Part shown: positions 50,194 through 63,882 of the stretch, in pieces | How positions within the stretch are numbered: the first letter of the stretch is position 1 | Layout: each line of letters begins with the position of its first letter | DNA from: Auanema rhodensis | Lineage: Eukaryota > Nematoda > Chromadorea > Rhabditida > Rhabditidae | Length of the DNA: 64,000 nucleotides | Direction: 5' to 3' | Assembly: GCA_964057225.1 (NCBI GenBank) | Contig: OZ059899.1 | Span: forward strand, 1,984,001-2,048,000 | The notes under the pieces: generated by a model | Seen by the model: only the letters and a program-made list of their open reading frames with translations | Told to the model about the DNA's origin: nothing | Databases searched by the model: none | Translations under genes and position numbers: made by a program

Positions 50194-53100
50194 ATGCGGA
50201 TTTTTAAGCTGCGTCGATCTGTGTTATCAGATTTGCGCTAGCTTAAAAATGCACCGAGATATCAACTGATATAAGTTCACACTTATATCCTCGATTTTCA
50301 CCCTGAAGAATTAATTTTTTCGTTGAATAACATTGTCCATCGTCTTTGCCTTGAAAAATGAAATCTAAAAACATTTACTTTTTGCTAAATTATTTTGAAA
50401 TTTTTCGAAAAAATTTTTGTCAAAATGTTTTTGGAAGCAATGTTGAGTGTACATGGAAACTCAACATACACTAATGCATCATTTTTCAAACAATCATAAC
50501 TAATTTGTGTATCAAGCGTTTCTCAATGTAGTATAGTGCATTCGATGCGGATTTTTAAGCTGCGTCGATCTGTGTTATCAGATTTGCGCTAGCTTAAAAA
50601 TGCACCGAGATATCAACTGATATAAGTTCACACTTATATCCTCGATTTTCACCCTGAAGAATTAATTTTTTCGTTGAATAACATTGTCCATCGTCTTTGC
50701 CTTGAAAAATGGAATCTAAAAACATCTACTTTTTGCTAAATTATTTTGAAATTTTTCGAAAAAATTTTTGTCAAAATGTTTTTGGAAGCAATGTTGAGTG
50801 TACATGGAAACTCAACATACACTAATGCATCATTTTTCAAACAATCATAACTAATTTGTGTATCAAACGTTTCTCAATGTAGTATAGTGCATTCGATGCG
50901 GATTTTTAAGCTGCGTCGATCTGTGTTATCAGATTTGCGCTAGCTTAAAAATGCACCGAGATATCAACTGATATAAGTTCACACTTATATCCTCGATTTT
51001 CACCCTGAAGAATTGATTTTTTCGTTGAATAACATTGTCCATCGTCTTTGCCTTGAAAAATGAAATCTAAAAACATCTACTTTTTGCTAAATTATTTTGA
51101 AATTTTTCGAAAAAATTTTTGTCAAAATGTTTTTGGAAGCAATGTTAAGTGTACATGGAAACTCAACATACACTAATGCATCATTTTTCAAACGATCATA
51201 ACTAATTTTTGTATTGAGCGTTTCTCAATGTAGTATAGTGCATTCGATGCGGATTTTTAAGCTGCGTCGATCTGTGTTATCAGATTTGCGCTAGCTTAAA
51301 AATGCACCGAGATATCAACTGATATAAGTTCACACTTATATCCTCGATTTTCACCCTGAAGAATTAATTTTTTCGTTGAATAACATTGTCCATCGTCTTT
51401 GCCTTGAAAAATGAAATCTAAAAACATTTACTTTTTGCTAAATTATTTTGAAATTTTTCGAAAAAATTTTTGTCAAAATGTTTTTGGAAGCAATGTTGAG
51501 TGTACATGGAAACTCAACATACACTAATGCATCATTTTTCAAACGATCATAACTAATATTTGTATCAAGCGTTTCTCAACGTAGTATAGTGCATTCGATG
51601 CGGATTTTTAAGCTGCGTCGATCTGTGTTATCAGATTTGCGCTAGCTTAAAAATGCACCGAGATATCAACTGATATAAGTTCACACTTATATCCTCGATT
51701 TTCACCCTGAAGAATTGATTTTTTCGTTGAATAACATTGTCCATCGTCTTTGCTTTGAAAAATGAAATCTAAAAACATCTACTTTTTGCTAAATTATTTT
51801 GAAATTTTTCGAAAAAATTTTTGTCAAAATGTTTTTGGAAGCAATGTTGAGTGTACATGGAAACTCAACATACACTAATGCATCATTTTTCAAACAATCA
51901 TAACTAATTTGTGTATCAAGCGTTTCTCAATGTAGTATAGTGCATTCGATGCGGATTTTTAAGCTGCGTCGATCTGTGTTATCAGATTTGCGCTAGCTTA
52001 AAAATGCACCGAGATATCAACTGATATAAGTTCACACTTATATCCTCGATTTTCACCCTGAAGAATTAATTTTTTCGTTGAATAACATTGTCCATCGTCT
52101 TTGCCTTGAAAAATGGAATCTAAAAACATCTACTTTTTGCTAAATTATTTTGAAATTTTTCGAAAAAATTTTTGTCAAAATGTTTTTGGAAGCAATGTTG
52201 AGTGTACATGGAAACTCAACATACACTAATGCATCATTTTTCAAACAATCATAACTAATTTGTGTATCAAGCGTTTCTCAATGTAGTATAGTGCATTCGA
52301 TGCGGATTTTTAAGCTGCGTCGATCTTTGTTATCAGATTTGCGCTAGCTTAAAAATGCACCGAGATATCAACTGATATAAGTTCACACTTATATCCTCGA
52401 TTTTCACCCTGAAGAATTGATTTTTTCGTTGAATAACATTGTCCATCGTCTTTGCCTTGAAAAATGGAATCTAAAAACATCTACTTTTTGCTAAATTATT
52501 TTGAAATTTTTCGAAAAAATTTTTGTCAAAATGTTTTTGGAAGCAATGTTGAGTGTACATGGAAACTCAACATACACTAATGCATCATTTTTCAAACGAT
52601 CATAACTAATTTTTGTATCAAGCGTTTCTCAACGTAGTATAGTGCATTCGATGCGGATTTTTAAGCTGCGTCGATCTGTGTTATCAGATTTGCGCTAGCT
52701 TAAAAATGCACCGAGATATCAACTGATATAAGTTCACACTTATATCCTCGATTTTCACCCTGAAGAATTGATTTTTTCGTTGAATAACATTGTCCATCGT
52801 CTTTGCCTTGAAAAATGAAATCTAAAAACATCTACTTTTTGCTAAATTATTTTGAAATTTTTCGAAAAAATTTTTGTCAAAATGTTTTTGGAAGCAATGT
52901 TGAGTGTACATGGAAACTCAACATACACTAATGCATCATTTTTCAAACAATCATAACTAATTTGTGTATTAAGCGTTTCTCAATGTAGTATAGTGCATTC
53001 GATGCGGATTTTTAAGCTGCGTCGATCTGTGTTATCAGATTTGCGCTAGCTTAAAAATGCACCGAGATATCAACTGATATAAGTTCACACTTATATCCTC

Positions 53101-53352
53101 GATTTTCACCCTGAAGAATTGATTTTTTCGTTGAATAACATTGTCTATCGTCTTTGCCTTGAAAAATAGAATCTAAAAACATCTACTTTTTGCTAAATTA
53201 TTTTGAAATTTTTCGAAAAAATTTTTGTCAAAATGTTTTTGGAAGCAATGTTGAGTGTACATGGAAACTCAACATACACTAATGCATCATTTTTCAAACA
53301 ATCATAACTAATTTGTGTATCAAGCGTTTCTCAATGTAGTATAGTGCATTCG
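50194..53352 (+). repeat. m-e-f-m'-n-o-p-b-d segment (M144-M152)
   Basis: Monomers start at 50194, 50545, 50896, 51247, 51598, 51949, 52300, 52651 and 53002. It corresponds to 7020-11231 with three monomers fewer (no extra f-m'-m'). M147 has AATATTTG, M150 has GATCTTTG, and M152 has ATAGAATC. M151 reads TGAAATC where its partner M31 reads TGGAATC. Confidence 0.85.
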
Positions 53353-56300
53353 ATGCGGATTTTTAAGCTGCGTCGATCTGTGTTATCAGATTTGCGCTAG
53401 CTTAAAAATGCACCGAGATATCAACTGATATAAGTTCACACTTATATCCTCGATTTTCACCCTGAAGAATTAATTTTTTCGTTGAATAACATTGTCCATC
53501 GTCTTTGCCTTGAAAAATGGAATCTTAAAACATCTACTTTTTGCTAAATTATTTTGAAATTTTTCGAAAAAATTTTTGTCAAAATGTTTTTGGAAGCAAT
53601 GTTGAGTGTACATGGAAACTCAACATACACTAATGCATCATTTTTCAAACAATCATAACTAATTTGTGTATCAAGCGTTTCTCAATGTAGTATAGTGCAT
53701 TCGATGCGGATTTTTAAGCTGCGTCGATTTGTGTTATCAGATTTGCGCTAGCTTAAAAATGCACCGAGATATCAACTGATATAAGTTCACACTTATATCC
53801 TCGATTTTCACCCTGAAGAATTGATTTTTTCGTTGAATAACATTGTCCATCGTCTTTGCTTTGAAAAATGAAATCTAAAAACATCTACTTTTTGCTAAAT
53901 TATTTTGAAATTTTTCGAAAAAATTTTTGTCAAAATGTTTTTGGAAGCAATGTTGAGTGTACATGGAAACTCAACATACACTAATGCATCATTTTTCAAA
54001 CAATCATAACTAATTTGTGTATCAAGCGTTTCTCAATGTAGTATAGTGCATTCGATGCGGATTTTTAAGCTGCGTCGATCTGTGTTATCAGATTTGCGCT
54101 AGCTTAAAAATGCACCGAGATATCAACTGATATAAGTTCACACTTATATCCTCGATTTTCACCCTGAAGAATTAATTTTTTCGTTGAATAACATTGTCCA
54201 TCGTCTTTGCCTTGAAAAATGGAATCTTAAAACATCTACTTTTTGCTAAATTATTTTGAAATTTTTCGAAAAAATTTTTGTCAAAATGTTTTTGGAAGCA
54301 ATGTTGAGTGTACATGGAAACTCAACATACACTAATGCATCATTTTTCAAACAATCATAACTAATTTGTGTATCAAGCGTTTCTCAATGTAGTATAGTGC
54401 ATTCGATGCGGATTTTTAAGCTGCGTCGATCTGTGTTATCAGATTTGCGCTAGCTTAAAAATGCACCGAGATATCAACTGATATAAGTTCACACTTATAT
54501 CCTCGATTTTCACCCTGAAGAATTAATTTTTTCGTTGAATAACATTGTCCATCGTCTTTGCCTTGAAAAATGGAATCTTAAAACATCTACTTTTTGCTAA
54601 ATTATTTTGAAATTTTTCGAAAAAATTTTTGTCAAAATGTTTTTGGAAGCAATGTTGAGTGTACATGGAAACTCAACATACACTAATGCATCATTTTTCA
54701 AACAATCATAACTAATTTGTGTATCAAGCGTTTCTCAATGTAGTATAGTGCATTCGATGCGGATTTTTAAGCTGCGTCGATCTGTGTTATCAGATTTGCG
54801 CTAGCTTAAAAATGCACCGAGATATCAACTGATATAAGTTCACACTTATATCCTCGATTTTCACCCTGAAGAATTGATTTTTTCGTTGAATAACATTGTC
54901 CATCGTCTTTGCTTTGAAAAATGAAATCTAAAAACATCTACTTTTTGCTAAATTATTTTGAAATTTTTCGAAAAAATTTTTGTCAAAATGTTTTTGGAAG
55001 CAATGTTGAGTGTACATGGAAACTCAACATACACTAATGCATCATTTTTCAAACGATCATAACTAATTTTTGTATCAAGCGTTTCTCAACGTAGTATAGT
55101 GCATTCGATGCGGATTTTTAAGCTGCGTCGATCTGTGTTATCAGATTTGCGCTAGCTTAAAAATGCACCGAGATATCAACTGATATAAGTTCACACTTAT
55201 ATCCTCGATTTTCACCCTGAAGAATTAATTTTTTCGTTGAATAACATTGTCCATCGTCTTTGCCTTGAAAAATGGAATCTTAAAACATCTACTTTTTGCT
55301 AAATTATTTTGAAATTTTTCGAAAAAATTTTTGTCAAAATGTTTTTGGAAGCAATGTTGAGTGTACATGGAAACTCAACATACACTAATGCATCATTTTT
55401 CAAACAATCATAACTAATTTGTGTATCAAGCGTTTCTCAATGTAGTATAGTGCATTCGATGCGGATTTTTAAGCTGCGTCGATCTGTGTTATCAGATTTG
55501 CGCTAGCTTAAAAATGCACCGAGATATCAACTGATATAAGTTCACACTTATATCCTCGATTTTCACCCTGAAGAATTGATTTTTTCGTTGAATAACATTG
55601 TCCATCGTCTTTGCTTTGAAAAATGAAATCTAAAAACATCTACTTTTTGCTAAATTATTTTGAAATTTTTCGAAAAAATTTTTGTCAAAATGTTTTTGGA
55701 AGCAATGTTGAGTGTACATGGAAACTCAACATACACTAATGCATCATTTTTCAAACGATCATAACTAATTTTTGTATCAAGCGTTTCTCAACGTAGTATA
55801 GTGCATTCGATGCGGATTTTTAAGCTGCGTCGATCTGTGTTATCAGATTTGCGCTAGCTTAAAAATGCACCGAGATATCAACTGATATAAGTTCACACTT
55901 ATATCCTCGATTTTCACCCTGAAGAATTGATTTTTTCGTTGAATAACATTGTCTATCGTCTTTGCCTTGAAAAATGGAATCTAAAAACATCTACTTTTTG
56001 CTAAATTATTTTGAAATTTTTCGAAAAAATTTTTGTCAAAATGTTTTTGGAAGCAATGTTGAGTGTACATGGAAACTCAACATACACTAATGCATCATTT
56101 TTCAAACAATCATAACTAATTTGTGTATTAAGCGTTTCTCAATGTAGTATAGTGCATTCGATGCGGATTTTTAAGCTGCGTCGATCTGTGTTATCAGATT
56201 TGCGCTAGCTTAAAAATGCACCGAGATATCAACTGATATAAGTTCACACTTATATCCTCGATTTTCACCCTGAAGAATTGATTTTTTCGTTGAATAACAT

Positions 56301-56511
56301 TGTCTATCGTCTTTGCCTTGAAAAATAGAATCTAAAAACATCTACTTTTTGCTAAATTATTTTGAAATTTTTCGAAAAAATTTTTGTCAAAATGTTTTTG
56401 GAAGCAATGTTGAGTGTACATGGAAACTCAACATACACTAATGCATCATTTTTCAAACAATCATAACTAATTTGTGTATCAAGCGTTTCTCAATGTAGTA
56501 TAGTGCATTCG
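53353..56511 (+). repeat. 9-monomer unit q-n'-q-q-n2-q-n2-c'-d, right-block copy (M153-M161)
   Basis: Monomers start at 53353, 53704, 54055, 54406, 54757, 55108, 55459, 55810 and 56161. The order is identical to 11232-14390. The n' copy at 53704 has GATTTG, q copies have AATCTTAAAAC, and the d copy at 56161 has ATAGAATC. M157 lacks the TTTTAGAAGC of its partner M37, so that change arose after the duplication. Confidence 0.87.
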
Positions 56512-59500
56512 ATGCGGATTTTTAAGCTGCGTCGATCTGTGTTATCAGATTTGCGCTAGCTTAAAAATGCACCGAGATATCAACTGATATAAGTTCACAC
56601 TTATATCCTCGATTTTCACCCTGAAGAATTAATTTTTTCGTTGAATAACATTGTCCATCGTCTTTGCCTTGAAAAATGGAATCTTAAAACATCTACTTTT
56701 TGCTAAATTATTTTGAAATTTTTCGAAAAAATTTTTGTCAAAATGTTTTTGGAAGCAATGTTGAGTGTACATGGAAACTCAACATACACTAATGCATCAT
56801 TTTTCAAACAATCATAACTAATTTGTGTATCAAGCGTTTCTCAATGTAGTATAGTGCATTCGATGCGGATTTTTAAGCTGCGTCGATCTGTGTTATCAGA
56901 TTTGCGCTAGCTTAAAAATGCACCGAGATATCAACTGATATAAGTTCACACTTATATCCTCGATTTTCACCCTGAAGAATTGATTTTTTCGTTGAATAAC
57001 ATTGTCCATCGTCTTTGCCTTGAAAAATGAAATCTAAAAACATCTACTTTTTGCTAAATTATTTTGAAATTTTTCGAAAAAATTTTTGTCAAAATGTTTT
57101 TGGAAGCAATGTTAAGTGTACATGGAAACTCAACATACACTAATGCATCATTTTTCAAACGATCATAACTAATTTTTGTATTGAGCGTTTCTCAATGTAG
57201 TATAGTGCATTCGATGCGGATTTTTAAGCTGCGTCGATTTGTGTTATCAGATTTGCGCTAGCTTAAAAATGCACCGAGATATCAACTGATATAAGTTCAC
57301 ACTTATATCCTCGATTTTCACCCTGAAGAATTGATTTTTTCGTTGAATAACATTGTCCATCGTCTTTGCTTTGAAAAATGAAATCTAAAAACATCTACTT
57401 TTTGCTAAATTATTTTGAAATTTTTCGAAAAAATTTTTGTCAAAATGTTTTTGGAAGCAATGTTGAGTGTACATGGAAACTCAACATACACTAATGCATC
57501 ATTTTTCAAACAATCATAACTAATTTGTGTATCAAGCGTTTCTCAATGTAGTATAGTGCATTCGATGCGGATTTTTAAGCTGCGTCGATCTGTGTTATCA
57601 GATTTGCGCTAGCTTAAAAATGCACCGAGATATCAACTGATATAAGTTCACACTTATATCCTCGATTTTCACCCTGAAGAATTAATTTTTTCGTTGAATA
57701 ACATTGTCCATCGTCTTTGCCTTGAAAAATGGAATCTTAAAACATCTACTTTTTGCTAAATTATTTTGAAATTTTTCGAAAAAATTTTTGTCAAAATGTT
57801 TTTGGAAGCAATGTTGAGTGTACATGGAAACTCAACATACACTAATGCATCATTTTTCAAACAATCATAACTAATTTGTGTATCAAGCGTTTCTCAATGT
57901 AGTATAGTGCATTCGATGCGGATTTTTAAGCTGCGTCGATCTGTGTTATCAGATTTGCGCTAGCTTAAAAATGCACCGAGATATCAACTGATATAAGTTC
58001 ACACTTATATCCTCGATTTTCACCCTGAAGAATTAATTTTTTCGTTGAATAACATTGTCCATCGTCTTTGCCTTGAAAAATGGAATCTTAAAACATCTAC
58101 TTTTTGCTAAATTATTTTGAAATTTTTCGAAAAAATTTTTGTCAAAATGTTTTTGGAAGCAATGTTGAGTGTACATGGAAACTCAACATACACTAATGCA
58201 TCATTTTTCAAACAATCATAACTAATTTGTGTATCAAGCGTTTCTCAATGTAGTATAGTGCATTCGATGCGGATTTTTAAGCTGCGTCGATCTGTGTTAT
58301 CAGATTTGCGCTAGCTTAAAAATGCACCGAGATATCAACTGATATAAGTTCACACTTATATCCTCGATTTTCACCCTGAAGAATTGATTTTTTCGTTGAA
58401 TAACATTGTCCATCGTCTTTGCCTTGAAAAATGAAATCTAAAAACATCTACTTTTTGCTAAATTATTTTGAAATTTTTCGAAAAAATTTTTGTCAAAATG
58501 TTTTTGGAAGCAATGTTAAGTGTACATGGAAACTCAACATACACTAATGCATCATTTTTCAAACGATCATAACTAATTTTTGTATTGAGCGTTTCTCAAT
58601 GTAGTATAGTGCATTCGATGCGGATTTTTAAGCTGCGTCGATTTGTGTTATCAGATTTGCGCTAGCTTAAAAATGCACCGAGATATCAACTGATATAAGT
58701 TCACACTTATATCCTCGATTTTCACCCTGAAGAATTGATTTTTTCGTTGAATAACATTGTCCATCGTCTTTGCTTTGAAAAATGAAATCTAAAAACATCT
58801 ACTTTTTGCTAAATTATTTTGAAATTTTTCGAAAAAATTTTTGTCAAAATGTTTTTGGAAGCAATGTTGAGTGTACATGGAAACTCAACATACACTAATG
58901 CATCATTTTTCAAACAATCATAACTAATTTGTGTATCAAGCGTTTCTCAATGTAGTATAGTGCATTCGATGCGGATTTTTAAGCTGCGTCGATCTGTGTT
59001 ATCAGATTTGCGCTAGCTTAAAAATGCACCGAGATATCAACTGATATAAGTTCACACTTATATCCTCGATTTTCACCCTGAAGAATTAATTTTTTCGTTG
59101 AATAACATTGTCCATCGTCTTTGCCTTGAAAAATGGAATCTTAAAACATCTACTTTTTGCTAAATTATTTTGAAATTTTTCGAAAAAATTTTTGTCAAAA
59201 TGTTTTTGGAAGCAATGTTGAGTGTACATGGAAACTCAACATACACTAATGCATCATTTTTCAAACAATCATAACTAATTTGTGTATCAAGCGTTTCTCA
59301 ATGTAGTATAGTGCATTCGATGCGGATTTTTAAGCTGCGTCGATCTGTGTTATCAGATTTGCGCTAGCTTAAAAATGCACCGAGATATCAACTGATATAA
59401 GTTCACACTTATATCCTCGATTTTCACCCTGAAGAATTAATTTTTTCGTTGAATAACATTGTCCATCGTCTTTGCCTTGAAAAATGGAATCTTAAAACAT

Positions 59501-61776
59501 CTACTTTTTGCTAAATTATTTTGAAATTTTTCGAAAAAATTTTTGTCAAAATGTTTTTGGAAGCAATGTTGAGTGTACATGGAAACTCAACATACACTAA
59601 TGCATCATTTTTCAAACAATCATAACTAATTTGTGTATCAAGCGTTTCTCAATGTAGTATAGTGCATTCGATGCGGATTTTTAAGCTGCGTCGATCTGTG
59701 TTATCAGATTTGCGCTAGCTTAAAAATGCACCGAGATATCAACTGATATAAGTTCACACTTATATCCTCGATTTTCACCCTGAAGAATTGATTTTTTCGT
59801 TGAATAACATTGTCCATCGTCTTTGCCTTGAAAAATGAAATCTAAAAACATCTACTTTTTGCTAAATTATTTTGAAATTTTTCGAAAAAATTTTTGTCAA
59901 AATGTTTTTGGAAGCAATGTTAAGTGTACATGGAAACTCAACATACACTAATGCATCATTTTTCAAACGATCATAACTAATTTTTGTATTGAGCGTTTCT
60001 CAATGTAGTATAGTGCATTCGATGCGGATTTTTAAGCTGCGTCGATTTGTGTTATCAGATTTGCGCTAGCTTAAAAATGCACCGAGATATCAACTGATAT
60101 AAGTTCACACTTATATCCTCGATTTTCACCCTGAAGAATTGATTTTTTCGTTGAATAACATTGTCCATCGTCTTTGCTTTGAAAAATGAAATCTAAAAAC
60201 ATCTACTTTTTGCTAAATTATTTTGAAATTTTTCGAAAAAATTTTTGTCAAAATGTTTTTGGAAGCAATGTTGAGTGTACATGGAAACTCAACATACACT
60301 AATGCATCATTTTTCAAACAATCATAACTAATTTGTGTATCAAGCGTTTCTCAATGTAGTATAGTGCATTCGATGCGGATTTTTAAGCTGCGTCGATCTG
60401 TGTTATCAGATTTGCGCTAGCTTAAAAATGCACCGAGATATCAACTGATATAAGTTCACACTTATATCCTCGATTTTCACCCTGAAGAATTAATTTTTTC
60501 GTTGAATAACATTGTCCATCGTCTTTGCCTTGAAAAATGGAATCTTAAAACATCTACTTTTTGCTAAATTATTTTGAAATTTTTCGAAAAAATTTTTGTC
60601 AAAATGTTTTTGGAAGCAATGTTGAGTGTACATGGAAACTCAACATACACTAATGCATCATTTTTCAAACAATCATAACTAATTTGTGTATCAAGCGTTT
60701 CTCAATGTAGTATAGTGCATTCGATGCGGATTTTTAAGCTGCGTCGATCTGTGTTATCAGATTTGCGCTAGCTTAAAAATGCACCGAGATATCAACTGAT
60801 ATAAGTTCACACTTATATCCTCGATTTTCACCCTGAAGAATTAATTTTTTCGTTGAATAACATTGTCCATCGTCTTTGCCTTGAAAAATGAAATCTAAAA
60901 ACATCTACTTTTTGCTAAATTATTTTGAAATTTTTCGAAAAAATTTTTGTCAAAATGTTTTTGGAAGCAATGTTAAGTGTACATGGAAACTCAACATACA
61001 CTAATGCATCATTTTTCAAACGATCATAACTAATTTTTGTATTGAGCGTTTCTCAATGTAGTATAGTGCATTCGATGCGGATTTTTAAGCTGCGTCGATT
61101 TGTGTTATCAGATTTGCGCTAGCTTAAAAATGCACCGAGATATCAACTGATATAAGTTCACACTTATATCCTCGATTTTCACCCTGAAGAATTGATTTTT
61201 TCGTTGAATAACATTGTCCATCGTCTTTGCTTTGAAAAATGAAATCTAAAAACATCTACTTTTTGCTAAATTATTTTGAAATTTTTCGAAAAAATTTTTG
61301 TCAAAATGTTTTTGGAAGCAATGTTGAGTGTACATGGAAACTCAACATACACTAATGCATCATTTTTCAAACAATCATAACTAATTTGTGTATCAAGCGT
61401 TTCTCAATGTAGTATAGTGCATTCGATGCGGATTTTTAAGCTGCGTCGATCTGTGTTATCAGATTTGCGCTAGCTTAAAAATGCACCGAGATATCAACTG
61501 ATATAAGTTCACACTTATATCCTCGATTTTCACCCTGAAGAATTAATTTTTTCGTTGAATAACATTGTCCATCGTCTTTGCCTTGAAAAATGGAATCTTA
61601 AAACATCTACTTTTTGCTAAATTATTTTGAAATTTTTCGAAAAAATTTTTGTCAAAATGTTTTTGGAAGCAATGTTGAGTGTACATGGAAACTCAACATA
61701 CACTAATGCATCATTTTTCAAACAATCATAACTAATTTGTGTATCAAGCGTTTCTCAATGTAGTATAGTGCATTCG
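56512..61776 (+). repeat. Expanded f-n'-q-q tetramer repeats (M162-M176)
   Basis: After a q at 56512, the order is f-n'-q-q (56863), f-n'-q-q (58267), f-n'-q (59671) and f-n'-q (60724). The unit is 1,404 bp, or 1,053 bp in the shortened copies. The left block has only q-n'-q-q-q here with no f, so this is an expansion specific to the right copy, started by joining an f monomer to n'. The f copy at 60724 has AATTAATT in place of AATTGATT, a mosaic of q-type left and f-type right parts. Confidence 0.85.
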
Positions 61777-63882
61777 ATGCGGATTTTTAAGCTGCGTCGA
61801 TCTGTGTTATCAGATTTGCGCTAGCTTAAAAATGCACCGAGATATCAACTGATATAAGTTCACACTTATATCCTCGATTTTCACCCTGAAGAATTGATTT
61901 TTTCGTTGAATAACATTGTCCATCGTCTTTGCTTTAAAAAATGAAATCTAAAAACATCTACTTTTTGCTAAATTATTTTGAAATTTTTCGAAAAAATTTT
62001 TGTCAAAATGTTTTTGGAAGCAATGTTGAGTGTACATGGAAACTCAACATACACTAATGCATCATTTTTCAAACGATCATAACTAATTTTTGTATCAAGC
62101 GTTTCTCAACGTAGTATAGTGCATTCGATGCGGATTTTTAAGCTGCGTCGATCTGTGTTATCAGATTTGCGCTAGCTTAAAAATGCACCGAGATATCAAC
62201 TGATATAAGTTCACACTTATATCCTCGATTTTCACCCTGAAGAATTGATTTTTTCGTTGAATAACATTGTCTATCGTCTTTGCCTTGAAAAATGGAATCT
62301 AAAAACATCTACTTTTTGCTAAATTATTTTGAAATTTTTCGAAAAAATTTTTGTCAAAATGTTTTTGGAAGCAATGTTGAGTGTACATGGAAACTCAACA
62401 TACACTAATGCATCATTTTTCAAACAATCATAACTAATTTGTGTATTAAGCGTTTCTCAATGTAGTATAGTGCATTCGATGCGGATTTTTAAGCTGCGTC
62501 GATCTGTGTTATCAGATTTGCGCTAGCTTAAAAATGCACCGAGATATCAACTGATATAAGTTCACACTTATATCCTCGATTTTCACCCTGAAGAATTGAT
62601 TTTTTCGTTGAATAACATTGTCTATCGTCTTTGCCTTGAAAAATAGAATCTAAAAACATCTACTTTTTGCTAAATTATTTTGAAATTTTTCGAAAAAATT
62701 TTTGTCAAAATGTTTTTGGAAGCAATGTTGAGTGTACATGGAAACTCAACATACACTAATGCATCATTTTTCAAACAATCATAACTAATTTGTGTATCAA
62801 GCGTTTCTCAATGTAGTATAGTGCATTCGATGCGGATTTTTAAGCTGCGTCGATCTGTGTTATCAGATTTGCGCTAGCTTAAAAATGCACCGAGATATCA
62901 ACTGATATAAGTTCACACTTATATCCTCGATTTTCACCCTGAAGAATTAATTTTTTCGTTGAATAACATTGTCCATCGTCTTTGCCTTGAAAAATGGAAT
63001 CTTAAAACATCTACTTTTTGCTAAATTATTTTGAAATTTTTCGAAAAAATTTTTGTCAAAATGTTTTTGGAAGCAATGTTGAGTGTACATGGAAACTCAA
63101 CATACACTAATGCATCATTTTTCAAACAATCATAACTAATTTGTGTATCAAGCGTTTCTCAATGTAGTATAGTGCATTCGATGCGGATTTTTAAGCTGCG
63201 TCGATCTGTGTTATCAGATTTGCGCTAGCTTAAAAATGCACCGAGATATCAACTGATATAAGTTCACACTTATATCCTCGATTTTCACCCTGAAGAATTG
63301 ATTTTTTCGTTGAATAACATTGTCCATCGTCTTTGCCTTGAAAAATGAAATCTAAAAACATCTACTTTTTGCTAAATTATTTTGAAATTTTTCGAAAAAA
63401 TTTTTGTCAAAATGTTTTTGGAAGCAATGTTAAGTGTACATGGAAACTCAACATACACTAATGCATCATTTTTCAAACGATCATAACTAATTTTTGTATT
63501 GAGCGTTTCTCAATGTAGTATAGTGCATTCGATGCGGATTTTTAAGCTGCGTCGATCTGTGTTATCAGATTTGCGCTAGCTTACAAATGCACCGAGATAT
63601 CAACTGATATAAGTTCACACTTATATCCTCGATTTTCACCCTGAAGAATTAATTTTTTCGTTGAATAACATTGTCCATCGTCTTTGCCTTGAAAAATGAA
63701 ATCTAAAAACATTTACTTTTTGCTAAATTATTTTGAAATTTTTCGAAAAAATTTTTGTCAAAATGTTTTTGGAAGCAATGTTGAGTGTACATGGAAACTC
63801 AACATACACTAATGCATCATTTTTCAAACAATCATAACTAATTTGTGTATCAAGCGTGTCTCAATGTAGTATAGTGCATTCG
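61777..63882 (+). repeat. n2-c'-d-q-f-m2 segment (M177-M182)
   Basis: Monomers start at 61777, 62128, 62479, 62830, 63181 and 63532. The order matches 16146-18251 of the left block, including TTACAAATG plus GCGTGTCTC in the last monomer. M177 has a private GCTTTAAAAAATG. This marks the right end of the visible duplicated block. Confidence 0.85.

Larger units (their letters stand above)
44579..63882 (+). repeat. Large duplicated block, right copy (M128-M182)
   Basis: This is the second copy of the ordered string found at 1-18251, with 55 monomers against 52. Relative to the left copy it lacks the d-e-f-g monomers between c and h, lacks the f-m'-m' monomers after the first m', and has gained f-n'-q-q units at 56863-61776. 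The start-to-start spacing of the two copies is 44,578 bp. The following partial monomer at 63883 is in phase with M53, so the homology probably runs beyond the window. Either a very long higher-order unit of about 127 monomers or a one-off segmental duplication would explain it. Confidence 0.88.
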
